64,000 nucleotides of DNA, from positions 1 through 64,000 of the forward strand of contig JBFLZC010000023.1 of NCBI GenBank assembly GCA_040756375.1, written 5' to 3'. This document shows positions 42,025 to 51,906 of the stretch, one piece after another. Below the pieces are notes generated by a model. The model saw only the letters and a program-made list of their open reading frames with translations. It was not told the origin of the DNA and did no database searches. Made by a program: the position numbers and the translations under genes. Position 1 is the first letter of the stretch. Every line of letters starts with the position of its first letter. This stretch comes from VGSG01 sp040756375 (GTDB lineage: Bacteria > Desulfobacterota > Desulfomonilia > Desulfomonilales > Desulfomonilaceae).

Positions 42025-45000
42025 ATGTCGCTCACATGGAATAAGAAGAGGCCCGGAGTCGGCTCGAGAAAACCTACAAAGTTCCTGTGGACGATACTAT
42101 TGCTGTCCGCGTTTAGCCTTGCGGTACCTGATATGCTGCTCGCTCACGGGCCGAAAGGTGGCGCTCCAGCCCGCGGACCGAGAGGCGGCGGTGGAGGTGG
42201 AGGTGGGTTCGGTATCGGTATTGGGATCATGATCGGACCACGAATGCCCGTGGAGGACAAAGGCCCTGACTTCGACAAAATAGAAAGAGATCTGATGGAA
42301 AAGGCGGGCGAGGATTCTGACACACCGAAGAAAGTGAAGAGTGCTTCGACACAAGCGCCGCCTCCCGTCGCCACCAGAAAGCTCACCCAACCGCGTATTC
42401 CCTACCTTTTGGAGCTCGCAATCGACATCGACAGGACCGTTTTGGAAATGGCTCGCAATGAACCGGCCAGGGCGGTGCAGTTCTATAGGAACGCGGTGGC
42501 ACAGGCGAAGAAGCGGGGGGATTTGCAGGCAGAGAGATATGCCGCACAGAATCTTGGGCATGTGCTCTACCTAACGGGCCGCTTTGAAAGAGCCCGACAG
42601 AGCTACGAGCAAGCGTTATCCATCAGCCGCCATCTCACAGACACTTTGGAACAAGGGATTGCGCTGAGAAATATCGCCGCGGCCCTGACTGCTGCGGGAG
42701 AATACGATCAAGGGGAAGCCCACAACGGGGAGGCTCTCACGATATTCATGCGGGCAAGCAACTCCAGAGGAGCCCGCATGGTGCTAAATAATCAAGGTGT
42801 ACTGCAAAAGAACCGCGGGCGATATGACGCTGCCATGGAAACGTTCGAACGATCCCTGGCGCTCGACAAAGAGCAAGATCGGCTCCGGGCTCTAACCCTC
42901 GCTAACATGGCCAAACTGAACGAGAGCTGGGGAGACTTCAGAAAAGCAATTGACGGCTTCAGCCAAGTTCTCGAATTGGCAAGGAGCGCAGGAGATCCCA
43001 GGGAGGAAGGCGACACACTTCTGAATATCGCTCGAACCGAAGCGGAGTGGGGCAGGTACGACCAGGCACTTGAGTCAGGTCAGAAGGCCCTGGAAGTATT
43101 GTCAAGGAGCGGTCTGGCCACTGACCGAGCGAAGAAAACAATCGGAGACGTCTATCTCGATATGGGTAAGCTCGCAGAAGCCGAACCGTACGTGAAGGAA
43201 TCGGAATATGACTCCTCTCTGGGACGCTTCTATCTTCTGAAATCCCAGTTGGATCAGGCCAAGCGGCATTACGAGATGCTCTTAGGCGCGAGCCATAAAG
43301 AAGCCAACCTGGATGAGCAGTTTACAGCTCACACGGGGCTCGGGAAAGTATTTGAGGCAACGAAGGACTATCGCCAAGCTCAGAAGCATTACTCGAAAGC
43401 TGTCGATATTACGGAAGAGATACGATCGTCGCTGCTCCTTTCTGAACGGAAGAACTTCTTCAGCCGCAAAGTTAACGGCTTTGCCCGTTATGAGCCGGCG
43501 AAGGGGCTCATTCGAGTAACTCTGAAACAGAATAAGCCTCAAGAGAGCATTTTCCCCAGCGAAAGCGTCAGGGCGCGAGAGTTTGCGGACCTCCTCTCAC
43601 AGCGGGCCGAAGGAGTCTATTTCAACGTACCACCGGAGACCCTGCAGAAGGAAGCGGAGATAAACAACAAGCTTGCTTCAATCAAAACAGCCGCGCCCAT
43701 TGTCTCCAAGTCCGTAGACCCCGAACGCTTCTCTGAGATTTCCAAGCAACTCAGCGGCCTCGAAACAGCAAAGAAATCCTTTGTGCAAGCGCTTTGGAAA
43801 GACCATGAGGATTACGCGTCCGTAAAATACCCGAAGCCCGTGCAGCTCAAGGACGCCTCGCTTGGCGTTGACGAATATGCCATCGTCTTTGACGTGCTGG
43901 GCGAAGGCTTGGCAGTCAAGCTTCTCAAAGGGAAGAAGATCCTGGATGCGGCATTCATCGAATGGCAAGCGCCTCTACTGGAAGCGGACATAGCTAAATT
44001 TCGTAACAGTTTCGAGGAGGTAGATTTCCGTGCCTTCGACCCTAATCTTGCGTTGTCGCTTTATCAGAAGCTCTTGGACAAGGCGCTTCGACAGGTTCCT
44101 GCGGGAAGCCAGGTCTGCATTATACCGGACGGTGTGCTGGCCCTATTACCTTTTGAGGCTCTGGTCACAGGAGGTTCGGTCGCGTGGAATCAACGTGAAT
44201 GGGGCGACGAACCTCAGGGTCTGACCTATGTGGGCGACGTTTATACCCTGACCTATTATCAGTCTTTGACCGCGATGGCGCTGGTAAGGAACCTCAAGAA
44301 AAAACAGCTGCCAGGCGAACGAGTTTTGGTGGTGGCTGATCCTGTCTTTGAGATGCAGGACGCACGGGCTCAGACCGATCACACCCGGATTGAGATGGCC
44401 GCGACAGGAAAGAAAGCGCGGACCTTCACCCTCATGGCCGCGATCGAAGAAGAGAGCGGCGGTCATTTCAAACTGAACAGACTTAACCGCACGGCCGACT
44501 TAGCGAAGGGCCTAGAGTCCTTGTACGGGCAATCTTGCGACACTTACACTGGTTTTGAGGCCAACAAAGCAGTTTTCCTATCGAAGATCGCCCCATTTCT
44601 GGATCGTTACAAGTCCGTGGTTTTTGCGACCCACGGATTCGCGGCCAATCAGATCCCGGGCATCATGGAGCCGGTCCTGTGTCTCACCATGGTCCCTCCC
44701 GGCACGGATGGATACCTGACGATCAGCGAAGTCGCGGGTCTCAAGATGAACGTTGACGTAGCGGCTCTCACTGCATGTCAGACAGGAACCGGCGTAAGAC
44801 TGGCCGGAGAGGGAGTGATGAGTATGGGACGAGCCTTCCAGTGCGCTGGGGCTAGATCTGTACTGATGAGCCTTTGGTCTGTAGCGGAGAGCACGTCGGT
44901 TCTTATGACAGAGGAGTTTTTCAAACAGCTGAGGAACGGCAAAGGTAAGAGAGAGGCGTGGACCAGCGCCCGAGTTGAAGCGCGCAGACAAGGATTCGAT

Positions 45001-45048
45001 CATCCGTTTTTCTGGGGAGCTTTCATTTTGGTTGGCGAAGCCGACTAG
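42025..45048 (+). CDS. Exported TPR-CHAT (caspase-like) protein
   Basis: A 1007-residue protein: N-terminal export signal (hydrophobic run about 20-40), a Gly-rich stretch (near 53-70), TPR array (about 110-480) and C-terminal CHAT domain (about 680-1005). The caspase-type dyad is intact: His870 in ATHGFAAN and Cys918 in LTACQTGTG; the end FWGAFILVGE is typical of CHAT. The apparent signal peptide suggests a periplasmic or surface-exposed protease. GGGGG-AAAAGA precedes the ATG. No partner substrate gene is adjacent, so it is not an obvious gasdermin- or Csx-type defence unit. Confidence 0.88.
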   Translation: MSLTWNKKRPGVGSRKPTKFLWTILLLSAFSLAVPDMLLAHGPKGGAPARGPRGGGGGGGGFGIGIGIMIGPRMPVEDKGPDFDKIERDLMEKAGEDSDTPKKVKSASTQAPPPVATRKLTQPRIPYLLELAIDIDRTVLEMARNEPARAVQFYRNAVAQAKKRGDLQAERYAAQNLGHVLYLTGRFERARQSYEQALSISRHLTDTLEQGIALRNIAAALTAAGEYDQGEAHNGEALTIFMRASNSRGARMVLNNQGVLQKNRGRYDAAMETFERSLALDKEQDRLRALTLANMAKLNESWGDFRKAIDGFSQVLELARSAGDPREEGDTLLNIARTEAEWGRYDQALESGQKALEVLSRSGLATDRAKKTIGDVYLDMGKLAEAEPYVKESEYDSSLGRFYLLKSQLDQAKRHYEMLLGASHKEANLDEQFTAHTGLGKVFEATKDYRQAQKHYSKAVDITEEIRSSLLLSERKNFFSRKVNGFARYEPAKGLIRVTLKQNKPQESIFPSESVRAREFADLLSQRAEGVYFNVPPETLQKEAEINNKLASIKTAAPIVSKSVDPERFSEISKQLSGLETAKKSFVQALWKDHEDYASVKYPKPVQLKDASLGVDEYAIVFDVLGEGLAVKLLKGKKILDAAFIEWQAPLLEADIAKFRNSFEEVDFRAFDPNLALSLYQKLLDKALRQVPAGSQVCIIPDGVLALLPFEALVTGGSVAWNQREWGDEPQGLTYVGDVYTLTYYQSLTAMALVRNLKKKQLPGERVLVVADPVFEMQDARAQTDHTRIEMAATGKKARTFTLMAAIEEESGGHFKLNRLNRTADLAKGLESLYGQSCDTYTGFEANKAVFLSKIAPFLDRYKSVVFATHGFAANQIPGIMEPVLCLTMVPPGTDGYLTISEVAGLKMNVDVAALTACQTGTGVRLAGEGVMSMGRAFQCAGARSVLMSLWSVAESTSVLMTEEFFKQLRNGKGKREAWTSARVEARRQGFDHPFFWGAFILVGEAD

Positions 45049-45481
45049 AGGGTCTGATGGCCTGGACTAGCATTTCTTCGGGGGGAGATCACGATGGCTC
45101 CGCTCTATATATATACCCGTTGCCAAAAATTTTGTCCGATTGGCGGCACGGTATTCTCGTCATTCCGGCGATTCTCAAGTTTACCCCGGTGAAAACCGGG
45201 GCCGGAATCCAGTCTTTTCTATATGTTCTGGACCCCGGCTTTCGCCGGGGTGACGCATGGTCAATAGGTCTTTATTCTTGGCAAACGGTATAGCACTAAA
45301 GGCCAAAGAGCATTTCGGCCGTGGCCTCATACCTGTAGTTTGTTGGTGGTGAGTTCGCGTCCTTACGCCTTGGTCTTTTGTCGTCGATCTACGAAGATCC
45401 TGCGATTGGCGAGTCTCTTGGAGTAGAGCTTTCACAGCAAGCTTCGAAGCCCCGATGGGGCTGTCGGCACGACCAAACGTG
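45049..45481. other. Intergenic region with a dispersed repeat
   Basis: No gene is supported. 45159-45255 is a copy of the GTCATTCC...GGTGACG repeat (separate entry). It lies between the converging ends of the CHAT and carA genes. Confidence 0.45.
45159..45255. repeat. GTCATTCC...GGTGACG dispersed repeat, copy 2
   Basis: Palindromes ACCCCGGTGAAAACCGGGG and CCCCGGCTTTCGCCGGGG around the same AATCCAGTCTTTT-x-TATGTTCTGGA spacer as at 33188-33259, with a ~25-base longer left arm. Confidence 0.7.
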
Positions 45482-46591
45482 CTAGGCCTCTTCAATCATC
45501 TTTCGGAAGCGGTCGAAGAGGTAGCGCGAGTCGTGAGGTCCTGGGGAGGCTTCGGGATGGTATTGGATGGAAAAGACGGGGTATTTCTTGTGCTTGAGTC
45601 CTTCGTTGGTCTGGTCGTTGAGATTGATATGGGTGACTTCGCACTCGGACTTCACGCTTTCAGGATCCACCGCGAAATTATGGTTTTGTGACGTGATTTC
45701 CACCTGGCCTGTATCGAGCCGCCGAACCGGGTGGTTCGCGCCGTGATGACCGAAATTGAGCCGGTAGGTTCTGCCGCCCAGGGCAAGACCAAGTATCTGG
45801 TGCCCTAGGCAGATGCCGAGGATCGGCTTCTTTCCAATAAGGTTTCTCACGTTTTCGATGAGGTACGGCACTCCTTCAGGGTCTCCGGGCCCGTTGGAAA
45901 GGAATATGCCGTCCGGGCCCCACGCGAGAACGTCTTCACTGGACGCGGACGCGGGAAACACGCGTACGGCCGCGCCCGCATCAACGAGCAGGCGAAGGAT
46001 GTTCTGCTTAATGCCGCCGTCATACGCGGCTACGCGAAAAAGGCCTTCCGATTTCTTGGGCTGCCCGTTCCACTGCCAGGAACCTTCATCCCAGTCGTAA
46101 GGCTCGGAACAGGTTACCTCCTTGACTAGGTCACAGCCGTCGAACTCGGGGTATTCTTTCACCTTGTTGAGTAATCGTGCTTCGTCATGATCCAGTGTAG
46201 AGATGATCCCCTTTTTTGCGCCGGTATCTCTCAGGTTAAGGGTGAGTTTTCTCGTGTCGATGCCTTGGATCCCAGTGATGTGGTGTTTTTTCAGATATGA
46301 TTCCAGGTCAATGTCTTGGCGCCAGTTGCTCGGATGCGGGCAGTATTCCTTGACAATGAAGCCGGCTAGGTAGGGCTCCACGGATTCGTTGTCCTCGAAG
46401 TTAATACCGGTATTGCCGATATGGGGATAAGTCATGGTCACGATCTGGCCACGATAAGACGGATCGGTGAGGATTTCCTGATAGCCGGTGATCCCTGTGT
46501 GGAAGACCACCTGGCCGATCACTTCGCCTTCCGCGCCGAAAGATGTCCCTCGAAAGACCGTGCCATCCACAAGAACGAGAGTTGCTTTCAT
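45482..46591 (-). CDS. carA: Carbamoyl-phosphate synthase small subunit
   Basis: The glutaminase subunit supplying ammonia to CarB for arginine and pyrimidine synthesis. It has the N-terminal FRGTSFGA domain and class I glutamine amidotransferase motifs: GPGDPEGVPY, the nucleophile region ILGICLGHQILGLAL, and QYHPEASPGPHDS. ATG 46591 (369 residues) follows AGGGAAG; the open frame extends upstream over dapL and is not used. Its ATG overlaps the dapL stop by one base. carB is not in the window. Confidence 0.95.
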   Translation of the reverse strand: MKATLVLVDGTVFRGTSFGAEGEVIGQVVFHTGITGYQEILTDPSYRGQIVTMTYPHIGNTGINFEDNESVEPYLAGFIVKEYCPHPSNWRQDIDLESYLKKHHITGIQGIDTRKLTLNLRDTGAKKGIISTLDHDEARLLNKVKEYPEFDGCDLVKEVTCSEPYDWDEGSWQWNGQPKKSEGLFRVAAYDGGIKQNILRLLVDAGAAVRVFPASASSEDVLAWGPDGIFLSNGPGDPEGVPYLIENVRNLIGKKPILGICLGHQILGLALGGRTYRLNFGHHGANHPVRRLDTGQVEITSQNHNFAVDPESVKSECEVTHINLNDQTNEGLKHKKYPVFSIQYHPEASPGPHDSRYLFDRFRKMIEEA

Positions 46592-47769
46592 CAAACTTCC
46601 CTGGCGAATTCCTGAAGTCGCTGCATCCCCTGATCGATACGCTCGTCTGGGGCTGTCATCGAGATTCTGAAGTAACGCTCTCCAGCGGGACCGTACCCAA
46701 CTCCGGGCGTCACCACGAGGCCCTTCTTTTCCAGCAGATCCGCGCAAAAAGTGACCGACGAATCGTAACTCTCCGGCACCCTAACCCAGAAGTAATAGCT
46801 TGCCAGAGGTAGCTGGAACCTGAACCCTGATGCCCGGAGCGCGGCTGCTATGCGGTCCCTGCGATCCTTGAATAGCTTAGTCCTTTCACGGTTGAATGCC
46901 AAGACCTGGGGGTGACTCAACGCACGGGCCGCGGCCCTTTGAATTGCCATGAAAACTCCCGAATCGAAGTTCGATTTCAGGGTGAGAAAGGCATCAATCA
47001 GATGGCCCGCGCCAACCACAAATCCGACGCGCCACCCGGTCATATTGAAGGTCTTGGAAAACGAATGGATCTCGATGGCCGTTTCTTTGGCGCCCGGTAT
47101 TTGCATGATGCTGATGGGCCGAACTGCTTCCTCGAAGTAGACCTCTGAATACGCGTTGTCCGCGAGGATAACCAGATCGTATTTTTTTGCGAAGGCTACC
47201 AGCCTTTCAAAGAAGGATTCATCGGCGACCGCGGACGTGGGATTGTTCGGATAATTAACGAAGATAATCTTGGCCTTATAAGCCAATTCCGGGTCAACAG
47301 CGTCAAGGTCCGGCAAGAAGTTGCGTTCTTCCAGAAGCGGAATGCGCGCGACTTCCGCGCCGGCGAATCCGATGGCAGCCTGATACACTGGATATCCGGG
47401 GTCCGTGATGATCCCGCAATCGCCCGGGTCCAGGAAGACCATGGGCAGATGGGAGACAGCGTCCTTGCTTCCGATACTTGCCATGATCTCTTTCGCTGGA
47501 TCCGGTCGGACTCCGAATCGTTGCTCGAACCAATCCGCCACCATCCGACAGAAGTCAGGCTCGCCCTTGTAGCTGGGGTAAGTATGATTTCGTGGGTCGT
47601 GGATCTCCTCTTCCATGAGTTCAAGGACGAAGTCAGGCGTGGGACGATCCGGATCCCCGATACCAAGGGACACGACGTCAATGCCCTTCTGTTCTACGGC
47701 TTTGCGCTTTTCGTCGATCAGGTGGAAGAGGTAAGGGGGCGTATCGATCACGCGCCGCGAAAATTTCAT
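46591..47769 (-). CDS. dapL: LL-diaminopimelate aminotransferase
   Basis: A PLP fold-type I aminotransferase converting tetrahydrodipicolinate to LL-diaminopimelate in one step for lysine and peptidoglycan. It begins with the SRRVIDTPPYLFHLIDEKRK region; GIGDPDRPTP, YPSYKG, NYPNNPTSAVAD, the PLP lysine in SFSKTFNMTGWRVG, and KSNFDSGVF match type 2 DapL. The start at ATG 47769 has CGGAGG six bases away. The 392-residue length is right. Coupled to carA by a one-base overlap. Confidence 0.9.
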   Translation of the reverse strand: MKFSRRVIDTPPYLFHLIDEKRKAVEQKGIDVVSLGIGDPDRPTPDFVLELMEEEIHDPRNHTYPSYKGEPDFCRMVADWFEQRFGVRPDPAKEIMASIGSKDAVSHLPMVFLDPGDCGIITDPGYPVYQAAIGFAGAEVARIPLLEERNFLPDLDAVDPELAYKAKIIFVNYPNNPTSAVADESFFERLVAFAKKYDLVILADNAYSEVYFEEAVRPISIMQIPGAKETAIEIHSFSKTFNMTGWRVGFVVGAGHLIDAFLTLKSNFDSGVFMAIQRAAARALSHPQVLAFNRERTKLFKDRRDRIAAALRASGFRFQLPLASYYFWVRVPESYDSSVTFCADLLEKKGLVVTPGVGYGPAGERYFRISMTAPDERIDQGMQRLQEFAREV

Positions 47770-47901
47770 GAACATCCTCCGATTACAGAATGCAGAAGTC
47801 GTCTCAAGATATATGACGATCTGAGGAAATGTCCGGAGAGACCCGGCAAGGAAGTCCTCCCGGGCTAACTTTCCCCAAAATCTCGACTTGTGCAACCACT
47901 T

Positions 47902-48750
47902 TTACGGTTTTAGGCCGATGGAGGGTTGCGCCAGGAGCGCGCCCTGAAAGCACTCGGGTTGAGGCTGGAAGTCTTTCTCAATCATGGCGTAGGCGCTGTG
48001 ATTGTGGATCGATTCCATGTTTTCGGCTTCTATCCTGTACCACGTGAAGTTATCTTTTTCGTTCAGACGAGACACGGCTGCGCGGACCACGTCTTCCACG
48101 AACATAGGATTCTCGTACGCGCGCTCGGTCACGAACTTCTCGTCAGGTCGTTTGAGCAGCGAATAGATCTCGGAACTGACCGAGGCTTCCACCATTTCGA
48201 TGATCTCTTCGATCCAAAAGAATTTACGGAAGCGCAACTGAACCCGCACAAGTCCTCTCTGATTGTGCGCGCCATGGTCCGATATCTCTTTGGAGCACGG
48301 GCACACCGTAGTCACCGGCACTTCCACGCCCGCAATAAGATCGAAACGCTCCGCCAGAGTACCTCGCATGAAACACGTATACGACATGAGGCTTGAAGTC
48401 TTAGTGACGGGAGCCTCCTTCTCTATAAAGTAAGGAAATTCCACGTTCATGTGTGCGCTCTTGGCACTAAGCTTGGCCTTGATCTTCTCCAAGATCTCCT
48501 GAAACTTCTGGATGGAGATTTCATCGCGATACTCGTTGAGCACCTCGATGAATCTGCTCATGTGCGTGCCCTTGAAGTCATGCGGGAGATTCACGAAGAG
48601 ATCGAAGACTCCCACCGTATGCTGGAGCTGCCTGCGTCGATCCCGCACGGAAATCGGATAGCGCACTCCCCTGACCCCAACCTTGTCTATGGGAATGTTG
48701 CGCTCGTCACGCAGGCTCTGCACATCAAGTATGGATCTGTGGAAATTCAC
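47902..48750 (-). CDS. folE2: GTP cyclohydrolase FolE2 (type IB)
   Basis: A 282-residue cyclohydrolase producing 7,8-dihydroneopterin triphosphate, entry point to folate and queuosine. The signature around the catalytic Cys, PVTTVCPCSKEIS, and DHGAHNQRG are clear. Start is GTG with GGAGAG upstream. The next gene is queD, so the pair likely feeds queuosine or pterin synthesis. FolE2 uses Mn or other metals rather than strictly Zn, useful under zinc limitation. Confidence 0.92.
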   Translation of the reverse strand: MNFHRSILDVQSLRDERNIPIDKVGVRGVRYPISVRDRRRQLQHTVGVFDLFVNLPHDFKGTHMSRFIEVLNEYRDEISIQKFQEILEKIKAKLSAKSAHMNVEFPYFIEKEAPVTKTSSLMSYTCFMRGTLAERFDLIAGVEVPVTTVCPCSKEISDHGAHNQRGLVRVQLRFRKFFWIEEIIEMVEASVSSEIYSLLKRPDEKFVTERAYENPMFVEDVVRAAVSRLNEKDNFTWYRIEAENMESIHNHSAYAMIEKDFQPQPECFQGALLAQPSIGLKP

Positions 48751-48783
48751 GGTGGCTCTCCGTCAGTCTTTCCTAATTATATG

Positions 48784-49161
48784 TTACGCCCCATCTCTGA
48801 CAAATGCAGCCCGAGACGTGTCCGATTCCCAGACCGAGACCGAGTGCAATAAGCTGCTCTGGTCACCGAGGCCACGGGCAATTTCCTCAAAAATAAAGGC
48901 TGCGATATTTTCTGCTGAGGGCTCGATGCGGTCAAAGGGCTCCAGATCGTTCAAGAAGGAATGGTCGAGTCTCTCCAGTACCGTGCCCGCAGCTTTCTTC
49001 AATTCTACGAAATCTATGACCATGCCCCCAGGGGGGAGTTGTTTCGCCCTAGCTACGATCATTACGCGGTAATTATGGCCATGAAGTCTCTCGCATTTTC
49101 CCTTGTACTCACGCAGGCGATGGGCTGCTGAGAAGCCTGCTGTTACTTCTACCTCGTACAT
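48784..49161 (-). CDS. queD: 6-carboxytetrahydropterin synthase (QueD/PTPS family)
   Basis: A 125-residue T-fold enzyme. The Zn His residues are in FSAAHRL and LHGHNY, and the catalytic Cys is in the CERLHGH motif (Cys-x3-His-Gly-His). It converts dihydroneopterin triphosphate to carboxytetrahydropterin for queuosine. It is transcribed just before folE2, consistent with a shared pathway. queE and queC are not in the window. Confidence 0.9.
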   Translation of the reverse strand: MYEVEVTAGFSAAHRLREYKGKCERLHGHNYRVMIVARAKQLPPGGMVIDFVELKKAAGTVLERLDHSFLNDLEPFDRIEPSAENIAAFIFEEIARGLGDQSSLLHSVSVWESDTSRAAFVRDGA

Positions 49162-49260
49162 GCTAAAATCCTTAAGAAAGAGGTCGGCGTCTTCTTAATA
49201 GAGAACATTAACGAATACATCAAACCTGGCGATACTGTCCGCGAAAACAGGAAAAAGAGA

Positions 49261-49289
49261 TTGACAACCCGGGACTCCGAGACTATACC
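49261..49289 (+). promoter_or_regulatory. Sigma-70 promoter for the trypsin-like protease
   Basis: TTGACA, 17-base spacer, TATACC, about 70 bases before the start codon; consensus-grade. Confidence 0.6.
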
Positions 49290-49358
49290 CTTCGCCAATG
49301 TCCCGGAATTGAGCCCTTACGACCAACTCCTCCGGGAACAGCATCGAGGAGCCTGCGG

Positions 49359-50354
49359 ATGACGCTTATCCGGATTGCCGTTCTCGTCACAATATCATAT
49401 TTTACTGCATTGGTGTTACTCGATCCTCCGTTGTGCTTCGCGCGCGATGCCACACTTAGGCGAGCTGCAACCGGCTCGGACGCCTCACCGATTAATCGTT
49501 ATCAGCAGCAAGGGCAACCTGAGTCGAGAGGGACACGCATTGGATTCTCTCCCATGCCCTATCAGCCGGAACCCGCGGGCGACGTCCAAGATCACCGAAC
49601 CTTGGGTCGCGCGGGATTACCCGATATTCGGAATCTGGTCAAACAGGTAAACCGGTCCGTGGTCTCCATCCGAATGCTCGACCCTGGTTCATCCTGGTCT
49701 CTGGGCAATTTACGCGAGCAGGGAGAGCGGGCCATGGGGTACGGGTCGGGTTTTGTGGTCTCGCCAGTGGGCCACATATTGACCAACGAGCATGTGCTGC
49801 GCAACGGCACGCGTATAGAGGTCGAACTCCTGGACGGCCGCAAGTTCGATGGAAAGGTCCTCTTTAAGGACGGCAAGAACGACCTGGCGCTCGTGAAGAT
49901 AGAGATTCCCGACAAATTGGTTCCAGTGAAAATGGGGGATTCGGAAATCGTCGAGTTGGGCGATTGGGTGGTGGGTATCGGCAATCCGTACGGTATCGGC
50001 CAGTCGCTCATGATGGGGATCGTCAGCGCGAAGAAGCGCGTCATCCCCGGCGCGGGATATCCTCCTCTCATTCAGATAGACGCGGCCATGAATCTGGGTA
50101 ATTCCGGCGGCCCGTTATTCAACCTGGAGGGCGAGGTCATTGGCGTTAATACGATCCTGCTGTGGAAGAGTCAAGGCATTGGGTTTGCTACCCCCATCAA
50201 CGTGGCAAAAGGTTTCCTTTCCAGGGCAGGATTTCCTCGAGTCAAATCCGCATCAGCGCCGGCCGCGGGGCCTCTCGGACCTGCCGAAAACGGACCGCGG
50301 TCTCTGGGAGAACCGTTCAATCCTCTCGCTCCACCCTGGAAATCCGGGCACTAG
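49359..50354 (+). CDS. Exported S1C serine protease without PDZ domain
   Basis: A 331-residue DegP/HtrA-like trypsin-fold protease with an N-terminal export signal (about 1-28). The triad is complete: His145 (TNEHVL), Asp175 (KNDLALVK) and Ser249 (GNSGGPL). The usual PDZ domains are missing; the C-terminus is a 50-residue Pro/Ala-rich tail instead. It therefore probably acts as a simple periplasmic protease rather than a peptide-sensing DegP or DegS. Confidence 0.88.
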   Translation: MTLIRIAVLVTISYFTALVLLDPPLCFARDATLRRAATGSDASPINRYQQQGQPESRGTRIGFSPMPYQPEPAGDVQDHRTLGRAGLPDIRNLVKQVNRSVVSIRMLDPGSSWSLGNLREQGERAMGYGSGFVVSPVGHILTNEHVLRNGTRIEVELLDGRKFDGKVLFKDGKNDLALVKIEIPDKLVPVKMGDSEIVELGDWVVGIGNPYGIGQSLMMGIVSAKKRVIPGAGYPPLIQIDAAMNLGNSGGPLFNLEGEVIGVNTILLWKSQGIGFATPINVAKGFLSRAGFPRVKSASAPAAGPLGPAENGPRSLGEPFNPLAPPWKSGH

Positions 50355-50404
50355 ATTCCTATAATCCCATCAGAAAATAATGAGAAATTCGAGAAGAGGT
50401 TCCC

Positions 50405-51820
50405 ATGGCGTCCAAGGAATCGAAAGCTACCCGATTGCTCAAAGAGAAACTCATCCTCGAAACTCCCCGCGTCTGGGACAAGCTGAATGCCAAAGAGCGT
50501 TCCGCGGCCTTCAAGTATGCAGAGGAATACCGCGGATTTCTCGATCGGGCCCGCACTGAGCGACGAGCCGCGGCCTATTTCGTGAAAACCGCTACCAAGC
50601 AGGGATTCACGGAGTTGGGGGCCCGGAAGCCTCGTGCAAACGGCTTTTATCAACTCGTTCGAGGAAAGTCACTGGCAATGGCCGTTGTGGGTAAGCAACC
50701 TATGACCGACGGCCTTCGACTCATCGCGTCCCATACTGATTGCCCTCGACTCGACCTGAAACCTAACCCGCTTTACGAAGACACGGATCTGGCACTCCTG
50801 AAGACCCACTATTACGGGGGCATCAAGAAATACCAGTGGGTGGCCCGCTCTCTTGCCCTGGTCGGAACCGTAATTCTGGCGAACGGCGATCAAGTAGACG
50901 TGGAAATCGGCCTTGCCCCCGGCGATCCCATACTCACCATCACCGACCTCCTGCCGCACCTGGGCAAGAAGCAAATGGAGAAGAAAGCCAACGAATTCAT
51001 ACCCGCGGAGAATCTTAATCTCATCGTGGGCCATCTCCCATACGCGGATAAGGACGCGGATCAGAGGGTCAAGCTGGCAATCATGGAGCTTCTCAATAAA
51101 AAGTACAAGCTCACGGAAGAGGATTTCACAACCGCGGAATTGCAGGTCGTGCCTGCCGAACCGGCTCGAGATGCGGGCCTGGATCGAAGCATGATCGCCG
51201 CGTACGGACAGGACGACCGAATCTGTGCCTATACGTCGTTTACCGCGCTCATAGAGACGAAAAGACCCACTCATACCGCGGTCGCGATCTTCTATGACAA
51301 GGAAGAAATCGGCAGCGAAGGAAACACCGGTGCTCAGTCGCGCTTTCTCGAGATGTTTCTGATGGACCTCATGAAACGATCGGGCATCGAGCCGAGCTTC
51401 CACAACCTCAACCGCATGTTCGCCAACGCCAAAGCACTCTCTGCTGATGTGAATGCAGCCCTGGATCCCACCTATCCCGATGTCTTTGAAAAACGAAATG
51501 CGTGCAAGCTGGGTTCAGGCGTGACCATGGAGAAATACTCGGGCCACGGCGGCAAGTACATGACTTCCGACGCGAACGCGGAATATGCCGCGTGGGTGCG
51601 ACGACTGTTCAACGAGCATGGAATCGTCTGGCAGACGGGCGGTCAAGGGAAGGTGGACGAAGGAGGAGGCGGCACGGTGGCGAAATTCCTGGCGAAAATG
51701 GGAATGGACGTTATCGACATGGGACCGCCGTTGCTTAGCATGCATTCGCCACTGGAACTGGCTGCAAAAGACGACCTGTGGATGTGCCACCGCGCGTTCA
51801 AAGTCTTTTTCGCCAGCTAA
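50405..51820 (+). CDS. apeB: M18 family aspartyl aminopeptidase
   Basis: A 471-residue cytoplasmic dinuclear-zinc aminopeptidase. Family marks: ASHTDCPRLDLKPNP, HYYGGIKKYQW, YDKEEIGSEGNTGAQS, and MGPPLLSMHSPLE near the end. It removes acidic or other N-terminal residues from peptides. It starts 50 bases after the protease gene and may be co-transcribed with it. It ends just before a strong hairpin repeat (51822-51906). Confidence 0.9.
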   Translation: MASKESKATRLLKEKLILETPRVWDKLNAKERSAAFKYAEEYRGFLDRARTERRAAAYFVKTATKQGFTELGARKPRANGFYQLVRGKSLAMAVVGKQPMTDGLRLIASHTDCPRLDLKPNPLYEDTDLALLKTHYYGGIKKYQWVARSLALVGTVILANGDQVDVEIGLAPGDPILTITDLLPHLGKKQMEKKANEFIPAENLNLIVGHLPYADKDADQRVKLAIMELLNKKYKLTEEDFTTAELQVVPAEPARDAGLDRSMIAAYGQDDRICAYTSFTALIETKRPTHTAVAIFYDKEEIGSEGNTGAQSRFLEMFLMDLMKRSGIEPSFHNLNRMFANAKALSADVNAALDPTYPDVFEKRNACKLGSGVTMEKYSGHGGKYMTSDANAEYAAWVRRLFNEHGIVWQTGGQGKVDEGGGGTVAKFLAKMGMDVIDMGPPLLSMHSPLELAAKDDLWMCHRAFKVFFAS

Positions 51821-51821
51821 A

Positions 51822-51906
51822 GGCTTTTGAGGAAGTGGCCGGGGAGGGCGAACAAAAAGGCCCTTCCCGGACCCCTCCCCAAAAACTCTTATCTTTCAAA
51901 ACCATT
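51822..51906. terminator. Hairpin repeat (CCGGGGAGGG family), copy 1
   Basis: AAGGCTTTTGAGGAAGTGGCCGGGGAGGGC, a loop, GGCCCTTCCCGG, then ACCCCTCCCCAAAAACTCTTA. The sequence and its flanks are repeated at 59951-60056, so it is a mobile or conserved terminator cassette as well as the probable end of the aminopeptidase transcript. Confidence 0.6.
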
